Shown here piece by piece: positions 1 through 3,915 of a stretch of DNA of 5,219 nt. This DNA comes from JBBKWQ01 sp037969115. GTDB taxonomy: Bacteria; Actinomycetota; Acidimicrobiia; Acidimicrobiales; Ilumatobacteraceae. The notes beneath the pieces are model-generated. The model had not been told where the DNA came from. It worked only from the letters and a program-made list of their open reading frames with translations, and searched no databases. The stretch is from assembly GCA_037969115.1 (NCBI GenBank), contig JBBKWQ010000137.1, forward strand, positions 1 through 5,219, given 5' to 3'. A program made the translations under genes and the position numbers. Positions within the stretch are counted from its first letter, which is position 1; each line of letters begins with the position of its first letter.

Positions 1-2
1 TC

Positions 3-161
3 GTTGCTCCGATCTGTGATGCGAGACCATGGTCCGGGGCGACGCTGGACCCGCACGACCGATTGACCGAGCAGCAATCCTCTGATCGTTGGGATGCCCG
101 TCTGTGGCGAATCTCAAACCGTGCCGGGCGCGTCACCGACGGGCGCGCCGTTGATCGGTGA
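3..161 (+). CDS. Possible C-terminal end of a gene entering from the left edge
   Basis: The third plus-strand frame is open from the window edge to a TGA at 159-161, giving about 52 residues. The tail reads ...LTEQQSSDRWDARLWRISN..., a mixed charged and hydrophobic composition with no low-complexity character, and most of its middle codons end in G or C. The other two frames stop at 66 or earlier. I do not recognise the family and no motif can be named. The start lies outside the window, so neither length nor domain can be judged. If real, it lies about 150 nt upstream of the STAS gene on the same strand and could be the gene before it. A chance open frame of this length in GC-rich DNA is quite possible. 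Confidence 0.3.
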   Translation, partial: VAPICDARPWSGATLDPHDRLTEQQSSDRWDARLWRISNRAGRVTDGRAVDR

Positions 162-314
162 GCCGAGCACCATCAGAACCTGGGCGTCGCTCGGTGGACG
201 ACAGGATGATTCCGAGGTAATGTCGGCTTGTCACACGCCCAAGGCGGGCGAGTGCTGCGCTGCTCCTGATCCTGGTGGCGCTCCTCATTTTGTGGGTATT
301 CCAGGAGCAGAGAA
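162..314. other. Intergenic leader before the STAS gene
   Basis: No convincing gene is present. A weak promoter-like pair can be read on the plus strand, TGGACG at 195-200 and TAATGT at 218-223 with a 17-nt spacer, which would give a leader of about 85 nt before the STAS start. One frame between the TAA at 218-220 and the STAS start encodes a run of hydrophobic residues (ALLLILVALLILWVF) like a membrane segment, but it has no ATG, GTG or TTG before that run. Another frame, with an ATG at 220, ends in a TGA that overlaps the STAS GTG by four bases, but its composition is not protein-like. Both may be chance. Confidence 0.3.
303..307 (+). promoter_or_regulatory. Ribosome binding site of the STAS gene
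   Basis: AGGAG stands 7 nt before the GTG at 315. It is a near-ideal Shine-Dalgarno sequence and decides the start of the STAS protein. Confidence 0.75.
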
Positions 315-653
315 GTGACGCACACCACCCAGATCGAGCCTGACACCACTTTCACAGCTGGTTCGCCGTTCACCACCACGACCTTTACCGGTCCCGACGT
401 GCGGACCGTGCAAGTGGCCGGTGACCTCGACCTTCACGCCGACGTTCGCGCCCTGGCCTCGTTCTGTGCCGATCACGGACTGCCGATCGTGGTCGACATG
501 GCCGATCTCGACTTCATGGACTGCGGCGGCTACCGCTCGATCGCCGCCGCCCGTCACACAGCAGAACAACACCACACCACGCTCACTATCGCGAACGCAC
601 GCGGTAAATCCGCCCGTTTCCTTCGCCTCCTCGACGAACTGGGATTGCTGTGA
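315..653 (+). CDS. Single-domain STAS protein, anti-sigma factor antagonist-like, lacking the phospho-serine
   Basis: The 112-residue product is a stand-alone STAS domain, the size of SpoIIAA/RsbV-type anti-anti-sigma factors. These bind an anti-sigma kinase and free a sigma factor, and act in the cytoplasm. The core is visible: strand VRTVQVAGDLDL at 29-40, strand LPIVVDMADLDFMD at 56-69, then the helix-capping loop C70-G71-G72 and helix YRSIAAARH, and a last strand TTLTIANA near 88-95. In regulated members this loop reads D-S-S/A-G, with the first Ser phosphorylated by the kinase. Here it is D69-C70-G71-G72, so no Ser or Thr is available. This suggests a constitutively active, redox-sensitive or purely structural protein. 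The GTG start is set by the Shine-Dalgarno at 303-307. No kinase or phosphatase gene is nearby. It lies 25 nt ahead of the ferredoxin and is probably co-transcribed with it. Confidence 0.85.
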   Translation: MTHTTQIEPDTTFTAGSPFTTTTFTGPDVRTVQVAGDLDLHADVRALASFCADHGLPIVVDMADLDFMDCGGYRSIAAARHTAEQHHTTLTIANARGKSARFLRLLDELGLL

Positions 654-678
654 CCCGCCGAGAAAGCGAATCAGACTG

Positions 679-1074
679 ATGTCGGGAGTCGCGGTGATCA
701 CCGAAGCCTGCATCGGGACCAAAGACCGCGCCTGTGTTGATGTCTGCCCCGTGCAATGCATCTACGAATTCGATCCGACCAACAACAGTTTGGTGTCCGA
801 AGTCGAAGCCGGCGATGGCCAGATTGCGAACAGCCACACCGCGAACCCCGACGCGATCGCGATCTTCGGCGACACATTGCTGTACGTCAACCTCGACGAA
901 TGCACCTCGTGCACCGCCTGCTACGAACCCGACGTGTGCCCCGTCGGCGCGATCTACGCCGATGACAGAGTCCCCGACGGCACACCGGCAAGCAACTACA
1001 ACGCTGACGATCCTCACGACGGCCACGACCACACGTTCTTTGTCGAACACAGCCGCAACGTTTTCGCCGACTGA
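679..1074 (+). CDS. Divergent seven-iron-type (3Fe-4S/4Fe-4S) ferredoxin with internal insert
   Basis: This is a 131-residue soluble electron carrier. The N-terminus VITEACIGTKDRACVDVCP is the signature of bacterial 7Fe ferredoxins: C11, then no Cys at the +3 position (T14), then C19, C23-P24 and C27. This arrangement normally gives one 3Fe-4S and one 4Fe-4S cluster. The second motif is C75-x2-C78-x2-C81-x5-C87-P88, where the usual spacing before the last Cys is x3. Between C27 and C75 lie 47 residues, far more than usual; the extra part is acidic and Gly/Asn-rich. The C-terminus after P99 is rich in Asp and His (DDPHDGHDHTFF). The reading frame is open further upstream, but ATG 679 puts the family N-terminus in place and has a weak purine-rich site (GAGAAAG) at 660-666. 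It follows the STAS gene by 25 nt. Its redox partner is unknown; no P450 or oxidoreductase gene lies in the window. Confidence 0.88.
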   Translation: MSGVAVITEACIGTKDRACVDVCPVQCIYEFDPTNNSLVSEVEAGDGQIANSHTANPDAIAIFGDTLLYVNLDECTSCTACYEPDVCPVGAIYADDRVPDGTPASNYNADDPHDGHDHTFFVEHSRNVFAD

Positions 1075-1077
1075 CAG

Positions 1078-1164
1078 ATGGCCATCCAACCGAACACCGC
1101 AGCCGACTGTGCCACCGACTCCCAGCACGTCGAACCAGGCCGCTGGCATTGGACCCGGACCTGA
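1078..1164 (+). CDS. Possible 28-residue microprotein behind the ferredoxin
   Basis: An ATG three bases after the ferredoxin stop opens a 28-codon frame ending at a TGA (1162-1164). The product reads MAIQPNTAADCATDSQHVEP followed by a short basic and aromatic end containing GRWHWTRT. Most codons end in G or C, as in the neighbouring genes, and the position fits translational re-initiation after the ferredoxin. There is no Shine-Dalgarno of its own and no family I recognise. It could equally be the start of a longer gene that has decayed, since the following 100 bases have no clear frame, or simple chance. Confidence 0.22.
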   Translation: MAIQPNTAADCATDSQHVEPGRWHWTRT

Positions 1165-1262
1165 TCGCCCGCAACACCACGCGGAACCCACGACGAAAAC
1201 CCCGGGCACCGCGCGGTAGCGACACGTATTCGCTCGGCTACCCGCTCCTGAATGCTCGCCGC

Positions 1263-1274
1263 ACTACGCGTAGT
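1263..1274. repeat. Perfect 12-bp palindrome between convergent genes
   Basis: ACTACGCGTAGT is a perfect palindrome located 21 bases past the end of the minus-strand gene at 1295 and about 190 bases past the ferredoxin. It has no loop and no U-tract, so it is not a typical intrinsic terminator. It could be a dimeric-protein binding site or chance. Confidence 0.4.
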
Positions 1275-1294
1275 CGAGTCGATCACGCGTCTCG

Positions 1295-1969
1295 TCAGTC
1301 TTCGATCGGCAACGGTTGGCCCCTGTCGACGAACTCCCAGGGGGTGTTCACCCGGCGGCTGAGTTCGCTGGTGAAGTCGGTGCTGCCTCCGACGTAGAGC
1401 GACCAGAAGTCGACGTCGGTGGCCGCGAACCAGGAATGGTCGTCGGGCCAGAACAGATCAGGATTCTTCCAACCGTCGTCGTCCGGATAGCGCAATCCGG
1501 CCATCGCCGAGAGCTGACCCTTCAAGAGGTAGAAGGTGCGGTCCGGCAGCTCGAATCGGGGAACCGCTGCGAGGGCAGGTCCAATTCGTGCGTTGCGTTC
1601 TCGTGCCGCGTTGCGGTGGCGCTCGCGAAGCTCTTCACGCCGGCGCTGCTCATGTTCGTCGGCGGGTTGATGTCGCCATCCCATCTCGCCGCTCGACGTG
1701 CCGAAGCCGTGGCCCTCCCAGATCGCGAACCACGCCAGGTCGGGAGTCGACGTATGCATCGCTCCGATCGACGTCACCATGTTGAACAGGTCGCGATACC
1801 GCTCCCACCAATCATCAGGTTCAGGGTCGGGAGCGTGGAGCCGCATGATCGACTCGTAGCGGCTTGGTACGAGCCCGTCGACGGTCCACGGCTGAACGCT
1901 GCACGCATCGGACAGCCATGCAGCCGCCGCCGTTGATGGTGCGGGGCGTAAGGTCTCGCCGAAGATCAC
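1295..1969 (-). CDS. Uncharacterised actinobacterial protein with W-E-G and Y-V-G-G-S motifs
   Basis: The 224-residue product resembles a family of hypothetical proteins that is common in actinobacteria and has no known function. Family-like landmarks are WTVDGLVPSRYESIMRLHAP at 28-47, PDLAWFAIWEGHGFG at 76-90, FELPDRTFYLLKGQL at 139-153, NPDLFWPDDHSWFAATDVDF at 169-188 and LYVGGSTDF at 191-199, near the C-terminus. A charged, probably helical segment rich in Arg and Glu (105-128) separates the first half from the second. There is no signal peptide or membrane segment, so it is presumably cytoplasmic. The GTG start is doubtful: AGGA touches it directly, too close to be a ribosome site, and the frame continues open upstream to a TGA at 2063-2065 with no ATG, GTG or TTG. 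It converges on the ferredoxin operon. Confidence 0.78.
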   Translation of the reverse strand: MIFGETLRPAPSTAAAAWLSDACSVQPWTVDGLVPSRYESIMRLHAPDPEPDDWWERYRDLFNMVTSIGAMHTSTPDLAWFAIWEGHGFGTSSGEMGWRHQPADEHEQRRREELRERHRNAARERNARIGPALAAVPRFELPDRTFYLLKGQLSAMAGLRYPDDDGWKNPDLFWPDDHSWFAATDVDFWSLYVGGSTDFTSELSRRVNTPWEFVDRGQPLPIED

Positions 1970-2138
1970 TCCTGAAGGATCGCGCAGAGTGCGAAGCGGC
2001 AGACGACGAGATTGTTCCTCGCTGTCGATGACATCTGATGGATCGACACCGAGGCACGCATATCAACGCCGACCAATCACCCAGAGCGCCGAGCAGTACG
2101 GCACGTTCGATCGGTGGACCCCACTCCAGATCGTGCAC
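1970..2138 (-). pseudogene. Possible frameshifted N-terminal extension of the gene at 1295-1969
   Basis: A GTG at 2136-2138, with GGGGA 6 nt before it, opens a frame reading VHDLEWGPPIERAVLLGALG and on to DWSALI, which looks protein-like. Around 2060-2066 this frame loses quality (it turns into Arg/Cys-rich sequence), while the frame of the downstream gene opens and reads LGVDPSDVIDSEEQSRRLPL before reaching the GTG at 1969. Joining the two would require a single one-base shift and would give a protein of about 280 residues. Alternatives are a separate decayed small gene just upstream, or a sequencing error. I do not know whether relatives carry such an N-terminal part. Confidence 0.35.
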
Positions 2139-2548
2139 CCGGTGTCCCCGGACTGGTAGCGCTCCGCTTCCGGTCTGAGAGAGGCCCGTTAGGTGCGTCG
2201 AGTGTGTCCTTCTGATCGCTGCGGCGGCTGACTTGTCGTCGGATTCGGCTACGAGGTCGTGATCAGTCTTGTGGCCGAGCGAGTCTCGCGAGGCGATGAC
2301 GCATACTTAGACGTCCGAGAGCGTGAAGTAAGTATGTCATCGCGTATCGCCAGGGCATGCGACCGGTCGAGAACGCAGTGGGCTCCGCTCGCGAAGACTT
2401 TGCGGGTCCTGAACGGCCCCCAGCGAGCTATCTGCACCGGCGTTAAGTCGATGCACCGAAGGCACCCATAACAATCCGGCACCCGTCAGCGTCACACCGC
2501 TCGCGATCGGCACGACTGTGCTCGGTGAGGTGCTCGAGAACGCGCGGG
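2139..2548. other. Gene-poor stretch of about 410 bases
   Basis: No convincing gene is present on either strand. Open frames of about 70-80 codons exist on both strands (around 2249-2482) but lack a ribosome site, recognisable motifs and the strong third-position GC bias of the neighbours. The stretch holds the inverted repeat at 2293-2343, and its right end is the region downstream of mazF. GTTAAGT at 2442-2448 matches an integron core-site consensus, but there is no partner box. Confidence 0.5.
2293..2343. repeat. Imperfect inverted repeat, 15-bp stem with 2-nt bulge
   Basis: The left arm GCGATGACGCATACTTA (2293-2309) and right arm TAAGTATGTCATCGC (2329-2343) are reverse complements apart from two unpaired bases (CG in the left arm), with a 19-nt loop. 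No U-tract follows on either strand. It stands about 200 bases past the mazF stop, within the gene-poor stretch. It could be a terminator-like or RNA hairpin, a protein-binding site, or the scar or end of a small mobile element. Confidence 0.6.
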
Positions 2549-2875
2549 CTATCGGCAGTCGACCGCAACCTCGAGTGCCTGGCAGATCTCTCGCATCCGC
2601 ACGCCGCTCAGTGCACCGATCCGCTCGACCAGCACTGCGGTCGACACCGACTCGATCGAGTCCAGGTTCACGGCACAGCGGCGCCCGATCGGGTCGTCAC
2701 CGGGATCGAGAACAACCTCACTTGGCAAACCTCGGATCGTGGTCGTGCATGGTGCAATGAGCGCACGCCGGAGCCGCGGGATGGCTGCATCCCGCGATAG
2801 GACCACGATTGGTCGTCGACCGATCTCCGGCGGTTCGCACCACCACAGCTCACCTCGGACCGGCAAGGCGCTCAC
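2549..2875 (-). CDS. mazF: MazF/PemK-family toxin (endoribonuclease)
   Basis: The 108-residue product is a full-length MazF/PemK toxin, a sequence-specific endoribonuclease that cuts mRNA or other RNAs and arrests growth when not held by its antitoxin. Landmarks are the opening strand VRGELWWCEPP at 6-16, the family hallmark GRRPIVVLSRD at 19-29, LIAPCTTTIRGLPSEVVL at 39-56, then NLDSIESVSTAVLVERIGAL at 70-89 and the final helix. The Thr usually found in the LPTEV-like position is Ser52, a conservative change; the Arg cluster at 20-21 is present. The GTG start overlaps the stop of the antitoxin gene by four bases (GTGA), so translation is coupled and antitoxin is made first. It is the distal gene of a two-gene operon probably transcribed from the promoter upstream of the antitoxin. 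The target sequence cannot be read from the protein. Confidence 0.92.
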   Translation of the reverse strand: MSALPVRGELWWCEPPEIGRRPIVVLSRDAAIPRLRRALIAPCTTTIRGLPSEVVLDPGDDPIGRRCAVNLDSIESVSTAVLVERIGALSGVRMREICQALEVAVDCR

Positions 2876-3111
2876 GTGGCCGAAGCCGCACTTCGGAACG
2901 AAGCGAGATCGCCCCAGTCATCTTCCCCGCCAATCGGGTGTGCTTCGTACGCAGCTGCATAGGCGGCGTCAATTTCGGCAGACCGGTAGCGAGTGAGCAG
3001 GGCTGTGAGTGCTTCATCGACGAGTTCGGCATCGGTGGTTCCAGCATGGAGCCGGCGAGCGTCATCGAGGAGGGTGCGGTCAACGGTCGTGCTGATCCGA
3101 GCGCGAGTCAT
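2872..3111 (-). CDS. mazE: Ribbon-helix-helix antitoxin paired with MazF
   Basis: The 79-residue product has the layout of an antitoxin of the ribbon-helix-helix class: an N-terminal strand RARISTTVDR at 3-12, helix TLLDDARRLH at 13-22, helix DAELVDEALTALLTRY at 27-42, then an acidic and aromatic tail. The tail contains AHPIGGEDDWGDLASFR at 57-73, the part that normally wraps round the toxin. This tail strongly resembles mycobacterial MazE-type antitoxins that partner MazF. It acts in the cytoplasm as toxin inhibitor and probably as repressor of its own operon. No Shine-Dalgarno precedes the ATG at 3111. Instead, a promoter-like pair places transcription close to the ATG, suggesting a leaderless message. 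A 9-bp direct repeat covers the start codon and the -10 region, a likely operator. Confidence 0.88.
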   Translation of the reverse strand: MTRARISTTVDRTLLDDARRLHAGTTDAELVDEALTALLTRYRSAEIDAAYAAAYEAHPIGGEDDWGDLASFRSAASAT

Positions 3112-3127
3112 GCCACTATCATGCCAC
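3108..3127 (-). repeat. Direct repeat GTGGCATGA x2 at the mazEF start, likely operator
   Basis: Two identical 9-bp copies read on the minus strand lie at 3119-3127 and 3108-3116, an 11-bp pitch, about one helical turn. The second contains the antitoxin ATG and the first overlaps the proposed -10 hexamer. Ribbon-helix-helix antitoxins commonly bind short repeats with such spacing, so this is probably the autoregulatory site. Confidence 0.55.
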
Positions 3128-3146
3128 GATTACACCACGTTGAAAA
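3112..3146 (-). promoter_or_regulatory. Probable leaderless promoter of mazEF
   Basis: On the minus strand, TTTTCA (3146-3141), a 17-nt spacer and CATGAT (3123-3118) form a promoter-like pair. Six bases separate the -10 from the ATG at 3111, so transcription would start at or next to the start codon. The lack of a Shine-Dalgarno supports this. The hexamers are only fair matches (4 of 6 each). Confidence 0.42.
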
Positions 3147-3190
3147 CCCGCCCAGAATGTTCATCCACCCCGCCGCCCCAGCCCGCTCCT

Positions 3191-3207
3191 GATCGGAACG
3201 TCCGATC
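3191..3207. repeat. Palindrome between parE and mazE
   Basis: GATCGGA ACG TCCGATC is a perfect 7-bp inverted repeat with a 3-nt centre, about 40 bases past the parE stop and 80 bases before the mazE start. It is flanked by a direct repeat of GCCCGCTC at 3181-3188 and 3214-3221. No U-tract follows. It may end the parDE transcript, bind a regulator, or be incidental. Confidence 0.45.
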
Positions 3208-3245
3208 GGTGAGGCCCGCTCAGGATTGTGCGGAAGGCATCCGAG

Positions 3246-3572
3246 TCAGGTGTCTGGCTCTCGAAGACCTGTCGGGATGTCTCGGCTGGCGTGGAGGATT
3301 CGCCAGACGTCAATGGAACTCTCGCGCTCCACATAGAACACCAAGTACGGGAATTTGCCGACTGACATGGCCCGGAGGTCCGCCAGGGAGAGTTCGTATG
3401 CGAACCGGAGCGATCCGAGGCGCGGGTTCCGGCCGATGCGTTGCGCTGTGGCTTCGACTGCGTTGACGAAGCGGATGGCTGTTGCGACATCGGCTTCGGC
3501 GACGTAGTGATTGCTGGCTGATTCGAGATCGAGGGTCGCGAGATCTCGAAATTGAACCGGCTTGGCCGCCAG
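3246..3572 (-). CDS. parE: ParE/RelE-family toxin
   Basis: The product of about 108 residues matches the ParE/RelE toxin fold. ParE members poison DNA gyrase and RelE members cut mRNA on the ribosome; the ParD-like partner favours ParE. Visible parts are VQFRDLATLDLESASNHYV at 6-24 (first strand and helix), DVATAIRFVNAVEATAQRI at 28-46, the family-typical RNPRLGS at 48-54, FAYELSLADLRAMSVGKFPY at 57-76, then LVFYVERESSIDVWRILHAS at 77-96 and the end RDIP. The start is a problem: homologous sequence begins about residue 4, yet the only codon there is CTG at 3572, five bases past the antitoxin TGA. The nearest standard start is GTG 3623 (or TTG 3632), which would overlap parD by some 45 bases and add a non-family-like stretch. 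I favour CTG with translational coupling. A 9-bp hairpin lies just inside the start. Confidence 0.85.
   Translation of the reverse strand: MAAKPVQFRDLATLDLESASNHYVAEADVATAIRFVNAVEATAQRIGRNPRLGSLRFAYELSLADLRAMSVGKFPYLVFYVERESSIDVWRILHASRDIPTGLREPDT
3522..3550 (-). repeat. Perfect 9-bp hairpin just inside parE
   Basis: On the transcript strand, TTCGAGATC (3550-3542) pairs perfectly with GATCTCGAA (3530-3522) across an 11-nt loop, beginning about 20 bases after the proposed CTG start. A stem there could slow or gate ribosomes on the toxin gene. Because the codons are also under protein constraint, it may be incidental. Confidence 0.45.
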
Positions 3573-3576
3573 GAGT

Positions 3577-3810
3577 TCAGGCTTCCGACGAGATGCGCTG
3601 GCGCAATACGTCAAAGTAGGCACGGTCGGCAACTACGCCCGGACCGGAGTTCGCGCCATCGAGGACGAGGGTACGAAGGTGGTCTCGTTCACGATCGCGT
3701 CGGATCAGGTCGCGCACGTACTCGCTGGTCGACCCGTAACCGTCGTGGGTGACCCGTTCATCAACGAAGGTCTTGAGTTCGTCGGGCAACGACACGTTCA
3801 TCGTGGTCAT
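3577..3810 (-). CDS. parD: ParD-like ribbon-helix-helix antitoxin
   Basis: From the ATG at 3810 the product has 77 residues. It starts with the ribbon-helix-helix core MNVSLPDELKTFVDERV at 4-20, then the YGSTSEYVRDLIRRDRER segment at 25-42 that is highly typical of ParD/CopG-type antitoxins, and ends in a toxin-binding tail. It neutralises the ParE-like toxin by direct binding and should repress its own operon. The frame is open upstream to 3954, but the extra residues are Arg/Cys-rich and unlike the family. An ATG at 3846 falls inside the proposed -35, so 3810 is the better start. No Shine-Dalgarno precedes it, consistent with a leaderless message. The toxin start follows its stop by five bases. 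It is transcribed away from the third module at 3916. Confidence 0.9.
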   Translation of the reverse strand: MTTMNVSLPDELKTFVDERVTHDGYGSTSEYVRDLIRRDRERDHLRTLVLDGANSGPGVVADRAYFDVLRQRISSEA

Positions 3811-3846
3811 GGACGACACAGTAACGACTTTGGCAAACTTTGTCAT
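3811..3846 (-). promoter_or_regulatory. Probable leaderless promoter of parDE
   Basis: On the minus strand, ATGACA (3846-3841) matches the -35 consensus at 5 of 6 positions, a 17-nt spacer follows, then TACTGT (3823-3818), which fits the actinobacterial TANNNT -10. Seven bases then lead to the ATG at 3810, so transcription would begin at the start codon. No Shine-Dalgarno is present. Confidence 0.6.
3827..3842 (+). repeat. ACTTTG direct repeat in the parDE promoter spacer, likely operator
   Basis: ACTTTG occurs at 3827-3832 and 3837-3842, exactly 10 bp apart, mostly within the spacer between the proposed -35 and -10. A ribbon-helix-helix antitoxin bound there would block RNA polymerase, fitting autorepression. 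Confidence 0.5.
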
Positions 3847-3903
3847 CTGCGTGCTGGCCGGAGAGTGCATAACAGGAGCGGCGCCGCAACGCAAGCGGCA
3901 AGC

Positions 3904-3915
3904 TAACTTGGAGTC
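3904..3915 (+). promoter_or_regulatory. Possible leaderless -10 element of the third toxin-antitoxin pair
   Basis: TAACTT (3904-3909) fits TANNNT and is followed by six bases and the GTG at 3916. No good -35 is seen at 17-18 nt. GGAG at 3910-3913 is too close to the GTG to act as a Shine-Dalgarno. Confidence 0.38.

Noticed and set aside
221..314. Hydrophobic frame resembling a single membrane segment before the STAS gene
   Set aside because: No ATG, GTG or TTG before the hydrophobic run and a stop just upstream; too short to support as a gene.
586..1209. Long minus-strand open frame of 207 codons opposite the STAS-ferredoxin operon
   Set aside because: It is antisense to a well-supported ferredoxin and is a Val/Gly/Arg-rich shadow caused by GC-biased codons.
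1316..1936. Plus-strand open frame of 206 codons opposite the uncharacterised minus-strand gene
   Set aside because: Arg/Val/Ala-rich shadow; the minus strand carries clear family motifs.
2442..2448. GTTAAGT matching the integron attC core GTTRRRY, considered because stacked toxin-antitoxin cassettes are typical of integrons
   Set aside because: No RYYYAAC partner box at a suitable distance and no paired L boxes; other cassette borders in the window show no such site.
2249..2482. Overlapping open frames on both strands of about 70-77 codons
   Set aside because: No ribosome sites, no motifs, only moderate third-position GC, and both frames are open over the same DNA, as expected by chance.
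3844..3846. Upstream ATG as parD start
   Set aside because: It coincides with the proposed -35, has no Shine-Dalgarno, and the added residues precede the normal family N-terminus.
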